64,000 nt of DNA from Dactylis glomerata (taxonomy: Eukaryota > Streptophyta > Magnoliopsida > Poales > Poaceae): positions 1,784,239 through 1,848,238 of the forward strand of contig QXEO01000243.1 of NCBI GenBank assembly GCA_007115705.1, given 5' to 3'. Of the stretch, positions 31,529 through 43,144 are shown piece after piece (position 1 is the first letter of the stretch; every line of letters begins with the position of its first letter). Position numbers and translations under genes: made by a program. Under the pieces are notes generated by a model. It did not search any database. It saw only the letters and a list, made by a program, of their open reading frames with translations, and was not told where the DNA came from.

Positions 31529-34500
31529 ATGAATTCGACGGCTTTTTCGCTTTTAGCCAACAGCAGTTCAGAAGTCGACGGAAGTCAAGAGGTGGAACTA
31601 ACCATTGGAAGTTTGAGCATCTTCATCGGGCCAGCGGGCTCGTCTCGCCTTTCGGATCCAACGAAACAAGATCCGTCGGCAAGTGAGCCTGAAGCAACAG
31701 CAATAATGGAGTATTCCGACGGCTCATCCAGCGAGGTAAACTCGCCGGTCAGCCTAGAAGAAATGCAAAAAGGGAAAATTGCAGAAGACAACAAAGCAAA
31801 GGATAACTTCAAAGCAGAGATCCAACTCGACGATCTCACGATCTGCCTCGACGATATCTCAGATAAATCAACAGACACATGGAAGACAGGGTTAGAGCTT
31901 TCTGAAGATGGCGACTCGATCTTCTCAAGTTTTAATAGTAACATCGGCAAGCAGTGCCAGGTACTCGCCATTGTGGGCGACAACTCAGAAGAATTCGAAG
32001 AAAATAACAACCCAGTGCTAAACCCAGCTAATATCGACAGAGGAGCAAATCACCTAGCAGAAGGACAAATAGTAGAATCCCTCACAGCCAGGGAAAAAAT
32101 TCGACTATCAGTCGACGAGTGGAGGATAATAAGAGAAGCCGTAGAACACGGCACGCCAATACCATTAAATTCCAGCAAAGACATGCTTTTGGGGTATCAT
32201 TACGCCCTAAGGCAGCAGGCAAAGCAATTAGCAAAGGAAAAGATAGAAATACAAAGAAGAAAAGATTCAGCTATTGCAGCTAGCGAAGCTGCTCGTAAAG
32301 CACGAAGCGACGCATCATACAACAACGCAAAGAAAAATCGTCGACATGGTTCAAGGTACGATAACCTCGAGTACTCCGACAGGCAAAGTATTTCGAAAAA
32401 CCTCGACTCGTCCTTCCTATCGGTCGACGAGCAGGGGAACATCCTACCAAAAACCCCCGAGGCAGCATTAGTAGCAGCGCAAGCATATCTGCTCACAACT
32501 CGACCAAGTCCAGGAGATCCTAGGGAGCACATGCATAGAGCAGCATTGAACGGACTCAACATGGTGGGTCACAAGCTCTCAGCAAAAGGAGAAGAAACAC
32601 ATCATCACAAGGAAGTACACAAAGCAAGGTCACCTCGCCGTCACAATAGTCCTCGGCATAGAAGCAGCAAATACCGATCTCGATCGCCGTCACCAAAACA
32701 GCATGGGGGAACTTGAAGATCGCGATCCCCAAATGAAAGGCGCGACCATGAAGACGACGAAAAAGAGATGGGGGCACCGTGCTTTACCCGCAGGGTTCGC
32801 ACCACTCCAGTTCCCAAGGGATTCAAGCTACCTCATGATCAGCAAAAGTACGACGGATCACAGGAACCACAATCGTGGCTCGCAGATTACTTACAAGCAG
32901 TTCAAATATTAGGAGGAACCAAAGAAACAGCAATGCAAAGTTTGCAATTACACCTCACCGGCGCAACAAGGTCATGGCTGAGCAAACTAGAGAAAGAATC
33001 CATTGGAAGCTGGGAAGACCTCACAAAGCAATTTACAAGCAACTTCAGGTCGACATACAAACGGCCAGCATCAATAGAAGAAGTCAAAGCGTGCGTACAG
33101 CAACGCGACGAAACACTACGGGCATACATCCAAAGATGGAGCCTCATCAAAAATTCAGCAGTCGAAGTTTCAGACGAAAGAGCAATAGACGCGTTCATCA
33201 TCGGATTAAGGCGAAGAGACCTAGTCGAAGAGATGGGTAGAATCAAGCCAAAAAACAGTGTCAGATCTCATGGATACAGCAAACAGATTTGCAGATGGGG
33301 AAGATGCGTGCAACAACAAACGGACACGATCTCCAGAAGACGACAGAAGAAACAGATATGGAAGTCAAAGGAGACGATCCCGAAACTATGACACCTACGG
33401 CTCACATAGCCAAGTCGCCGCAGGATATAAAGACAACAGTTTTCAAGGAAACGATCGCAGAAGCTCGGGATATCGAAGCTACGGAAAAGAAGACTATAAG
33501 AAGTTCCCACCAAGAGAATCCAGAGAGTACAACCCATCGGCAGAAGATATGCTCAACGTGCCTTGTCACATACACTCAGCGTTCGTCGACGGGAAGCGAG
33601 TATCAAGGCACGCAATGAAAGATTGCACAACATTCTTAAAACTACAAGAAGCAGCACAAAACAAGCAAAGCGAAGCAAGACGACAAGGATTCGAAGGGAG
33701 CAACAATCCCCCGACAAACCAGCAAGGAAACAACGGAGCTCCTCAAGGACAAAACCAGCAAAACAAAGAACACGATGACGACGAAGGGTACGTTCCATCA
33801 AAAGGACACATCACGGCAATGATACAACCCGTGCCCAAGTCAAACAAAGAGGAAAAGAGTATCACTCGACAAGTCAACTTAGCAGTTATTTCGCCTCCAG
33901 CCACAACAGAGTATCTGAATTGGTCAGAACAACCAATCGAGTTCAACAGAGAAGACCACCCTATAACAGTACCTCGGCCAGGAAACGCGCCCCTGGTACT
34001 CAAAGCTCAAATCGGCGCGTACGATGTCGGCAGAATATTCATGGACGCAGGAAGTGGAATCAACCTGATAAACGCAAAAACACTCAGGGCAATGCACATA
34101 TCGCTGGAGTTCCTGAAACCAACAGATTGTTCCTTCCACGGAATCGTGCCAGGAAGTGCCAATTACCCACTGGGTCGGATAGCACTCAATGTTTGCTTCG
34201 GCAACCGACAAAACTACAGGAGAGAAGAGCTAGACTTCGAAGTCATGGACTGGCCATCTCAATATCATGCGATCCTCGGGCGACCCGCGTTTTCGCGATT
34301 CATGGCAGTACCTCACTATACATATTTAGTACTTAAAATGCCAGGACCAAGAGGAATAATTACAGTCAAAGGAAGTTTTGAAGTCTCAGATCTCTGCGAC
34401 AGGGAGTTCCACAAGATGGCACAAAACTTTGGCATGATAGCCAACTATGCAGAGAAGGCGAAAAACACGACTGCAGAAGGCATCAAACTACTCGAGGGAC

Positions 34501-34592
34501 GCGCTGCGGAGCCTGAAACGAAGAAACCACGAGTAGGAGCGCCAAGAGAAGACAAAGACGCAGGAGAAGAAGGGAAAGCCGCAACGACATAA
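31529..34592 (+). pseudogene. R2 gag-protease, one stop and one frameshift
   Basis: Same start (MNSTAFSLLANS) and domain order as R1 Gag: variable acidic N-terminus, an SR-rich patch (about 32640-32700), capsid region (YDGSQEPQSWLADYLQAVQ, about 32850), a CX2H...HX3C segment (about 33560-33625), protease with FMDAGSGINLI (about 34040) and ILGRPAF. It ends at TAA 34590 with a short acidic tail and no RT. Breaks: TGA at 32714-32716 in the same frame, and one extra A in the run near 33250 that shifts the frame. Protease is in the second frame. Gag would package R2 RNA; R1-like Gag could substitute. Confidence 0.92.
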
Positions 34593-34877
34593 GCATCAAA
34601 GAGTATAGTAGAAAAATAACGGCTGTAAAAGCCACGAGTTATACCAGGGGCAATGCCCTCTAGATCCAGAACACAGGTCACAGGCCGGATCTCTTGGTTC
34701 ACCCCATGTATCTTATATTACAAGTATAAATAAAGACAAAAGCGTTCCTCATATTCGAGTTTACGAGTCTTTCAAAGAGAAAGTGTGGCAAACGCACGAA
34801 TCATACAATAACGCCCTGAGAATAAATTTCAGACATATAGTCGCGAAATAAATAAACTCTCGCGTTCCACATACAAC
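34593..34877. other. Convergent 3' region of R2
   Basis: No gene. Contains an A-rich stretch with ataaataaagac (about 34724), a plausible polyadenylation region for gag. It is followed at once by the stop codon of the antisense ORF on the other strand. Confidence 0.5.
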
Positions 34878-35810
34878 TCACAACATCGGGTTGTCAGAAT
34901 CATCTACACCTAAAGGGTCCAAGTAGTGAAACTCGCGGAAGAACGCGGAGTCTTCCTGCAACAACCTGGCTATAATTCGACGGGCAGGCTGCAAGGTACT
35001 CTCTAAGTGTACTCGAAGGCTTGCCCCACCAGGAGGATAGCTCAGCGACATTGAACTATAGTTGAGTCTTGGCTGCCACTTACGTATCCATCCGAGAGCA
35101 AAATTAGCACCTGCCACTAAATTCAGTTCTATCAAACGGTGGATTCGCTGGCTGGATCTAAAAACGTCAAGGAGCAATGGGAAAGTAGCAGGCAGAGGAT
35201 TGCGAGGAAGCATGACTGAGTGCATAGTTACGAGAGCCCTCCTGCAGCCATCCACCGCCTCGCCAATGTGCTGGGCACGGTCCTGAAGCAACACAATATC
35301 ACTTCGGCATCGAGGATCAGACCATAAGTTTTCAACACCTAAGGACATTTTTTCTAGAGTCGCACTACGCTCGGTAACCCGACGATCTTCAGCAGCGAAA
35401 TCCAAGCAAGTACCTACAAGGGCAAAGGATGTCACAAAAATAGTAGTGGAGCAAGAAGCAAATAAGATAAGTCCAGGGGGAAACTTACAGCGCAACATTT
35501 CACAGGCGGATTCAACAATACCAAGAATAAAAGAGTTGCATTCTTCCTGATGCAGAATCTTTGCCGTCAAGCTGGACACTTCATCACCAAGAATCGATAC
35601 CTGCTTCGTCAGGGCAGAAGTTTTGCTAGCTTTATCAAACGCCATTTGAGCTTGGTGTTTGGCTGAAGTCAAGCGAACCTCAAGGTCAGAAATCCTCGAA
35701 GAATATTCTACGCATTGATTGCATCGACTAGGAGTCAACGAAATCTGAGGATCGAATCCACGGGCAGAGGAAGGAGCAGAACCATGAGTCAAAGGATCAT
35801 GAACATGCAT
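34878..35810 (-). CDS. R2 antisense ORF 2, unknown function
   Basis: 310 codons if unspliced. A GT-AG pair (donor GTAAGT at 35488, acceptor TTGTAG at 35414) encloses a 75-bp segment that can be removed without changing the frame and whose translation (KFPPGLILFAS...) looks intron-like, so the spliced product is probably 285 residues. The N-terminal half is rich in coiled-coil-like heptads (SSRISDLEVRLTSAKHQAQ); a CXXC-like RCNQCVEY lies near the start. No known domain recognised. It could be the last exons of the neighbouring antisense gene (an acceptor-like TTTGTAG lies just upstream, near 35820), but that gene has its own stop at 35986. Confidence 0.5.
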   Translation of the reverse strand: MHVHDPLTHGSAPSSARGFDPQISLTPSRCNQCVEYSSRISDLEVRLTSAKHQAQMAFDKASKTSALTKQVSILGDEVSSLTAKILHQEECNSFILGIVESACEMLRCKFPPGLILFASCSTTIFVTSFALVGTCLDFAAEDRRVTERSATLEKMSLGVENLWSDPRCRSDIVLLQDRAQHIGEAVDGCRRALVTMHSVMLPRNPLPATFPLLLDVFRSSQRIHRLIELNLVAGANFALGWIRKWQPRLNYSSMSLSYPPGGASLRVHLESTLQPARRIIARLLQEDSAFFREFHYLDPLGVDDSDNPML

Positions 35811-35985
35811 CGACTACAAAAGAAAAGAAAGGAGAAACAATTTCAGAAAGGCAGCATAAAACTTCATATGAAGAGGATATATTTACATAAGAGCACAACC
35901 CTATGGCTAAGGTTCTCGGGTTGCACTTAATTGAAGTCTCTACATTCAAAAGGAGAAAACTAAAAAAGCTACAAAGAAGCTGAGT

Positions 35986-38645
35986 CTACGCCACCTCAGC
36001 ATTGTGCTCCGTGGAAGAAGGGGGCGCGGCCAGTTCCTCGCTAGAAGTCGACGGTGGCACTGGATCTTTCGCCGTTGGAGGTGGTGCAGCAGGCACAGCA
36101 GATGCAGCCGAAGGAGAAATCGTTGTCAACAACGCAGGTGCCAACTTCTTCGCCTTCTCTAAAAACACCTTCATCTCATCACGGGTGTGGCCATGGGGGG
36201 AGCTAACCCTCCCCCAGTCGAAGTCTGTACCGTGCGCAAGAGAAAGTGCAATAGCACCCTCGGCGCCGCGCTTAATGGACAGCCCTTTCAGCTGGAGAGT
36301 GGGGTCTTCAGTGGTATCGAAGGACTTGGCAAGTTAAGTCAGATTGTCCTTCGGGATTGCCGCCCTTTTCTTCGGCCACAACCCGGCAAATAGCCGTGAT
36401 AGAACGCGGCCAACCAACTCAAAAGTCTCCTGGATAGATATCCAGTTTTCCTCGAGTAGGTTAACCGCATTCATCAGAGGATCATCGTCTGTTTGCAAAG
36501 CCGACGGAGATACCCCGGTAAATTCTGCATAAATAAAAAAGAACAGAAGAGATAAGTGACAACAGGTATACCAGTGCAACAGAAGTCGAAAATAGAAAGA
36601 CAAGTCGAAGAACTTACTTTCAGCGGCAGTAGACATGGTGTGAAGACGCTCTGCCACGGCCTGTTCCCGCTGAGCATGTTCCTTGTTGGCATCAGCTAAA
36701 GCCCTTTCAGCTTTCTTCGCCTTGGCAAGCGCAGATTTCTGCGACTTCTCAGCAATTGTCTTAGCAGCGGTCGCAACGTCATAAGCTTTCTGCGAAGCTT
36801 TGAGTTCCGCCTCCAACGAAGCAATTCGAGCATTGGCGGTTGCTAAAGCAGCTGCATAAGAAGTCGACAGGGAGTCAGATAGATAACAAAGGATAAAGTG
36901 CAGAAGATAAGTAGTGATTGGACGTCAAAGTTATACCTTCGGAAGCTTTCGCAACCTTTAGGTACCCTGCACACTCCGTGCCCAGGGCGATAAATCTCTT
37001 GACTAAAGCCTGAGAAAAGAAGTGTGTAAGAGTAGAAGTGCATGAAAAGAAAGCAAGTAAAGAAGAAGTGCTCACGTCATCAGAAGAAACCGCAGATACG
37101 TGGGTTTCCAGAGAAACGTCGGCTTCCTTAGCCTTCTTTGAGCGCTTAGGGTATCGGGCTTGAGGAACCTTCTTCACACCGGACCTGGTAGCCCTCGGTG
37201 CAACATCTGGTTCGACAGGCTCATCAATGGCCATAGGAGAAGGTGGTGGAGCAGCTGTTGCATATGTTGGTGGTTCTTCATCATCACTGCATGAAGAATA
37301 TAAGTTATGAAAAACAAGGCAAGAACAATACAGTTGAAGAACTCGACTACAATACTTACGATGCTAGCATGTCGAAGTACTCCATATCTTCTGCAAGAAC
37401 GGGAGCTTTACCAGCCGCTGCAGAACTCGATGAAGCGATGTCGTCGACACGCTTCCTTTTCTTGTCGACACCAACATCTTCAGCAAGTGCAGGAGAAGGC
37501 GATGTCGACGAGCTAGTTTCCTCTTCTGATTCCTCGACATCATCTCCGTCCTGACTTTCGTCAGCCTCGGGGGCTTCAGATGCAGGGGAGGCTAGATCAG
37601 CCGGGAGGGGCCCTGCCTCTGGCAGAGGAGGACAAGAAACAAGGAACTGGTGACCCTGCATATAAATATGTCAGCAGAATGCAAAGGCAAAAACAAAATA
37701 ACGCAAGTCGAAACCAAGCAAAAATTGACAAACAGTGGACGCGGAGATACATACCTCAGGAAGAGGGCACACAAAGTCGAAGAAATCAGCAGTCAAATCG
37801 GCAACTGCATGTTCCTTGGTGAGCTTGGTGAGACTCCGGACTCGCTTGTCGACATCTTCTTTTGATATCAGATCTTCATATATGCGAGTAGGATCCTCCA
37901 AGCCGGAGTAGTTCCAAAGTTTGGTGAGGCAGTGTTGTAGAGGTTGAACTCGACGTTGAATAAAAAACGCCATGAGTTGCATACCCGACAGAGCACCCCC
38001 TTGACCTCCTTTTAAAGCCTTGATGCGGGAAAGAAGAGGAAGAATTTCTTCTACTTCTGCATCTGAGGGGAGTGTGTCCCACGATGCCAATTTCTTTACC
38101 TCCTGGGAAGCATCAAAAGGAGGCAGGCCAAATTCGTCTTCGGGCGAGGATTTATGGTCCTTGATATAGAACCACTTCGTCCTCCATCCTTGGACAGACG
38201 CGGCCATGGAAAATTCAAAATATTGTGCTTCAGGACGCACAGAAACGACGGCTCCGCCCAGTTCGGGTTTCCTTGCCAGAGAAACATTGGGGCGGAGTCG
38301 AAAGATTGATCTCCAGAGAAGGAAGTGGGGCTCAATGCCCAAGAATGACTCGCAGAGCGTCACGAAGCAAGCAATGTGGAGAAGGGAATTTGGTGTGAGC
38401 TGATGGAGCTGCACACCGTAGACAAATAGCAGCCCACGGAGAAACTCGTGGGCAGGAAGGGACAAACCGCGGAGGAGGAAAGCAAGGAACATTACCCGGT
38501 AACCACTCGGGGGCTTCGGGATCCGCTCAGTACTGGGAAATTGGATGGAATCCTGGGCGGTGATGAGGCCGTCCGCCGTGGCCTTCTCCACCTCCTTCTT
38601 GGTGATGGTGGAGCACACCCAGTTGGTGGCAGAAGTTTTGGCCAT
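35986..38645 (-). pseudogene. R2 antisense ORF 1: six-exon Transposase_28-like gene with an internal stop
   Basis: Exons on the minus strand: 38645-37755, 37655-37360, 37286-37076, 37009-36937, 36851-36618, 36524-35986. All five introns are GT-AG, with phases 0, 2, 0, 1, 1 that keep one frame throughout. Exon 1 (297 codons, MAKTSATNW..., with GYRVMFLAFLLRGLSLPAHEF) matches the 'putative gypsy type transposon' domain (Pfam Transposase_28) as I know it. Exon 2 is acidic with a KKRKR signal; exon 3 has a basic patch (PKRSKKAK); exon 5 is a long Ala/Lys/Glu coiled coil. In exon 6 an in-frame TAA (36334-36336) ends the product at 631 residues; the frame would otherwise run to TAG 35986 (747 residues). 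Function unknown; despite the family name no transposase activity is established. Confidence 0.78.
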
Positions 38646-38790
38646 GGTGCTCTTAGTGGCCAGATGTTTCACGCGCATCCAGCACAAAGCGCGCTTGGGG
38701 GCTCCGCAAGAGAGGAAGAGACACAGGAGATTAGCAATGGAGGCGGCGGATGGAACGAGCTGGTAAACAGTATGATTCCCCACTATGCCA

Positions 38791-38799
38791 TTTATATAT
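38791..38799 (-). promoter_or_regulatory. TATA box for R2 antisense ORF 1
   Basis: Minus strand ATATATAAA, about 150 bp upstream of the ATG at 38645, leaving a leader of roughly 120 bp. Motif seen; activity inferred. The sequence around it is not homologous to the R1 antisense promoter. Confidence 0.5.
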
Positions 38800-39292
38800 C
38801 TTCTGGGAGAAGGATCGTGGGCTGAGACGTGGCACAAAGATCGGAAACGGCAGCCCACCAACGGTCAAAAATCGTGCAGCCCATTAAACGGTCAAAAAAT
38901 TGTGAAAGTTACAGTGTTACCCATAAAACGGTTCGCACTGATGAAGAGCTACGTCTTCATTGACGTCATAAAATATATATATAAAGGAAACAGGATGGCG
39001 CCGACAAATGCAGAATTGATAAAAAGGATCATATGTGAAGGATTTTTGATAGCCTTGGGGGCTGTTACTTGCGAAACATATCGAATGGAACTCTTCACTA
39101 AAATGGTGGATTCATATTCAACAACAAGGTGTTCTTAAAAAAAGTATCTCGAGTTGAAGAACCTCGAAGTTGAAGTATCTCGAATTGAAGAACCTCGAAG
39201 TTGAAGTGTTTCGAGTTGAAGTATGAAGAGCTATATTATCTCTTGAGCCTATACTCGAAAAACTCTTTTTTCGACTATAGCCTCGGGGGCTA

Positions 39293-39385
39293 CTCCCATC
39301 GGGAGCGCTGAGCGCGCACCCGACGATATTTATTGGTAAAGCATTAGAGATTGGAGAAGTGTAGGAGTGTTACTCCCATCGGGAG
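39293..39385. repeat. Paired CTCCCATCGGGAG stem-loop motifs in R2
   Basis: Copies at 39293-39305 and 39373-39385, in the same order and context as in R0 and, inverted, in R1. They lie about 500-590 bp upstream of the antisense TATA box and about 550-650 bp before the 3' LTR. Confidence 0.75.
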
Positions 39386-39417
39386 CGAGTTTTATGGTTG
39401 TAGAAACCCGAATATTT

Positions 39418-39657
39418 TCAGTCAAAATTTGACTGCGACATAAGATTCTTGAGTTGTGTTATCGCAACGGAACTCGAATGCCGTGACTTGTCACGAAGGT
39501 AAGACCCCGGGATCCATCCTGTGTGGCCTGGTATACGCACATGGATGCGCTCTGCTGGTATGTATTCGTGTCTACGATACGAAGAAAATCTTGGTGGACG
39601 CACTGGGTACCCTGAGAACCACTGGGGTTCATTCTTTGTAAGTCCTAAATGCGGCAA
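39418..39657 (-). other. Conserved short antisense ORF in the R2 3' region
   Basis: 79 codons, counterpart of 6803-7075 in R1 (shared MPHLGLTKNE, QWFSGYPVRPP and YIPAERIHVRIPGHTG). See the R1 entry. Coding status doubtful. Confidence 0.35.
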
Positions 39658-39938
39658 AAGAGTGGGTTTGACCGGTATCCCGAATTCAAAACCAAGGGGA
39701 TTGAATTTGAAGTAGGTGACAAGTATCTGTTCCGACAGTTAACTGACCTCTTGATCCGTCAGAGTTGTCAGGCTTGTTCATCAAAACCCCTTGCGAGCAA
39801 ATTACCATGAAAACATAAGTCGAAAGACCAAGTCGAAGATTTGAAGATATGAAGAAGACGAAGAATTGATCAAGTCGAAGATTTAAAGATTAGAGATTCA
39901 ACCTGAATCTGCAATTCTGGTAGAATCTCAGGGGCTAC

Positions 39939-40273
39939 TGACAAGGGTATAGCTAATAGAGCCCGTTAGTTGTGTACCCCTGAGGCCCGTTAAGCTAGGC
40001 CCAATTGTAATGATAGTCGAATACGAGTTCTTACCGTATGTCGATATTGTAATCTGTATCGTACCCTACCCGATCCTCGAGACCTGGCCATCTATATATA
40101 GGGGCCAGGAGGGGACGGTGTAGGGCAGATTGAAAGCAAGCCAGGTGGAACACCCAAGTTTACTTTCGATACACACCTATTTCGACTAACTTTACCTTCG
40201 AGTTCATCCGACGCCCTATCTCCCCGATCCTAAGTCCTTCATCTAGGACATTTGTCGAGTTAACCCCTCGTCA
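39939..40273 (+). repeat. 3' LTR of R2
   Basis: 335 bp, preceded by polypurine-like AATCTCAGGGGCTAC (39924-39938) and followed by target copy catgg (40274-40278). Confidence 0.95.
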
Positions 40274-40278
40274 CATGG

Positions 40279-43111
40279 GAACTGTGGTATCTTCCACTTG
40301 CTTACGTACCCACTTCTTAGAAGGCACTGGGCGAGCTTCATTCTCCACCTTCTTTTGATTCCTCATGCGCTGCAGCCCCCTTTTCTTGGTTTTTGTCAAT
40401 CCAAGAGGACACCACTTAGGCTGAGTATATTTAGGATCCCTCGGCTTGGCTTTGCTTGTGCTAGCTTCGTGATCATTAGCCGAGGATCTTGGCTGAATAG
40501 TCAGTAATAGCCTTATCAGAACTAGCCGGTTTATCAATATCAACCGGCTCTTTGAGTTTCAACGCTTGTGTGCCCACTATGATTGAGCTGACATTAGGAT
40601 TCTTCCCTTGTTGCTTGCCAGACTCTGAAGTTTTGGCACATGGCGACATAGGACGTCACTCCTTCTCAGCACCCTCTGAAGATTTTGGATGTGACCGATT
40701 AGTATTATAACTCAAACGGTCTCGAACAGGTCGAGTGATCCTGTCATGCACAGATTTCCTGGGTGCTGCCCATCCTGGATGAAAAGCATATGGCACCATT
40801 GGGGGCTGCATCCATCCTCCATTGTAGTAATATGGTGCATATGGTGGCGGCGCCATCCATGGCCCTGGCGCCCACTGACCATACGGCCTTGAGTGTCTTG
40901 GATATCTCTCTCTTGGAGGTGACCATGGACGTTTCACATGAGATGACCGGTTTGAGTTAGAACCGGTCGCTTGGTTTGCATACTTAGACATTAACATATC
41001 AAAAGTTGGCTTGATCTGCTTGCGCTGCGCCTTGACCTCATTGGTCTTCCACTTGCCAACTTCTGGACTCTTGGGCTTGATGAACTTGGCACGCACATCA
41101 CCTTGTTCTTTTGGTTGCCCCCCGGGTGCAGGATTTTTTATAGTGATCTTCAACGTCTCCTTGCCATCAGGTTGCTTTCCAAGAACAATCTCCCTTCCCA
41201 AGACCTTGTTATTTTCCTTGTTATTCCTGGGTTCACCAACAACAACATTATCTTTATTAGCAGATCCGGCCGTCTCTGGCCGAATTAAGACCTTCTTTCC
41301 ATGCAGCTCCAAAGTATTCATTGGGAATGGCTGCTTGTCAATTTGCATATCAGCAAAGCTCAATCGTCCATCATTGATAGCCGATTGTATCTGTCGCCGA
41401 AAAACGTTGCAATCATTAGTAGCATGAGAAAATGAATTATGATATTTGCAATAAGCGCGCCATTTTAACTCCTCAAACGGCGGTATAGTGTGAGACAAAC
41501 GAATGTATTTATCTTTTAACATAGCATCAAATATCCTATCACATTTGGCTACATCAAAACTGAATGTCATCTCATCTTCACGATTCTTGCGAATCGGCTT
41601 AAGAGCATCACAAATATAAGGTTTGGCCTTTGAGGGCCAAACAAATTCTGCAGCATAAATATCAGCCTCATCGTCCGAATTTTCACTATTATATCCAACA
41701 GTATTTATGCGAGGACAATCAGACTTTGACCTATGCATATCTTTTGTTTCTTTGCCTCGGCTTTCTTGGGCCAAAGCCCTTTGCAAAACTTGACTAACAT
41801 TTAAGAACTCGTAACCTTCAATTTTTTCTTTAATGTAAGTTCTTAAACCATTGAGCACTAAGTCTGCCATGTCTCTTTCAGTAATTACTAAACTATAACA
41901 TCGGTTCTAAGTATCTCTAAATCTTTTGACATAATCAGTAACTGACTCATCATGCTTTTGTTTAACCGATGTAAGATGTGACAACTTAAGCTCATTATCA
42001 CCGCTATAAAAATGCTCATGGAATTTCTTTCTAGGTGATACCAAATATTAATAGAACCATAAGGTAAAGCAGAAAACCATGAAAAAGCAGTACCAGTTAA
42101 AGACAAGGGAAACAAACGCACTTTTAAAGGATCACTATTGCCAGCTTCTCCTAACTGTGCTAAATATTGACTAACATGTTCCCAAGTCGTTTTACTATCT
42201 ACCCCATTAAATTTAGCAAAATCAGGCACTTTGTAACCCTGGGGGTATGGTAAAGAATCAAAATATTCCGGATAAGGCTTTTGATACATCCGGCTTACAG
42301 GCTTCGGCTCAATTCCGAAGTTATCATAGAACATCTTCTGCAATTCTGACCTAAGTGTGGCCATGTTTTCGTCTATGGCAGACGAATTTGTTTGTGGTAC
42401 TTGTGCAGGAACAACAGAATTATTAGCCGTGGAGTTTACTCGCGCTGCTGGTACCGAATTAAAATTCGGCGCCGTGACTGTGGCTGCAGGACGTGTGGCC
42501 TGGTTCGGCGGAATTGCCGAATAAGGCACACTTCTAATAGGAGTATGGTATGCTGGCGCAGTTACAATCTGACCATCTTGGCTAACGTAAGGACTCATCG
42601 GCATGCCCTGAGGAAACACCGATGTGCTAGGTAATGTATGGCTAGGGTTTTCAACAGCAGCATTAGCACTAACCTTACCAAAAGTATTATGAGGCTTATT
42701 ATTACTAGCTTTTATGTATTCTATCATAGCATCATAGGCTTGACGACTTGATTCAGTAGCATAATGATTAATTGCAGCCAATTGATCACTAGAAAATACG
42801 CTAGTACTTACAGAGGGCTCGGCTGGATCGCTGAGCATTGGTGGAAGTTGGATGTCTCCAAGCGAGGTGACAGCCCCATGGCGGTCCTTCTTGAAGCTTG
42901 CAAGGAACATCTCCCTATCTTCCTCCTCTTGCCTCTTCTTCAAAGCATCGAACTCCTCCTTGCGCTTCAGCTCAAGCGCCTCGAGTTGCTCTAGACGCTG
43001 CTTCTTCAGCGCCTCATAGGATTCGCGTTGATCCGCCGAAAGATCATCAAAACTAGGCTTGATGATGTTTTCGGCGCTAACTTTAGCAGGCTGGGGTATA
43101 CCGCTCGACAT
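40279..43111 (-). pseudogene. G3 gag and start of protease, broken
   Basis: ATG at 43111 (MSSGIPQPAKVSAEN). A Glu/Lys/Leu-rich coiled coil follows (about 43050-42900), then a Pro/Ser linker and the capsid region ending YPQGYKVPDFAKFNGVDSKT and LTGTAFSWFSALPYGS (about 42200-42050). A one-base shift near 42035 breaks the frame and a TAG follows near 41912. Gag resumes at 41870 (MADLVLNGLRTYIKEKIEG) with a CX2-3H-type segment (YCKYHNSFSHATNDC, about 41440), ending at 40656. The leading part of the protease ORF (40543-40279) abuts R2. Confidence 0.85.
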
Positions 43112-43144
43112 GATGATCTTCCCCAGCGGAGTCGCCAAAAAGTG

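Larger units (their letters stand above)
31157..40273 (+). mobile_element. R2: non-autonomous Gypsy partner of R1 with antisense genes
   Basis: 9117 bp, plus orientation, inside G3. 335-bp LTRs, TSD catgg (31152-31156 and 40274-40278). LTRs, PBS, gag-protease and the last ~770 bp before the 3' LTR are homologous to R1. R2 has no RT, RNase H or integrase: after the gag-protease stop at 34592 come about 4.3 kb with genes on the opposite strand (38645-35986 and 35810-34878). It must therefore use enzymes made by an R1-like element. The LTRs differ at three of 335 bases. The layout resembles the RIRE2/Dasheng type of autonomous/non-autonomous pair. Confidence 0.95.
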
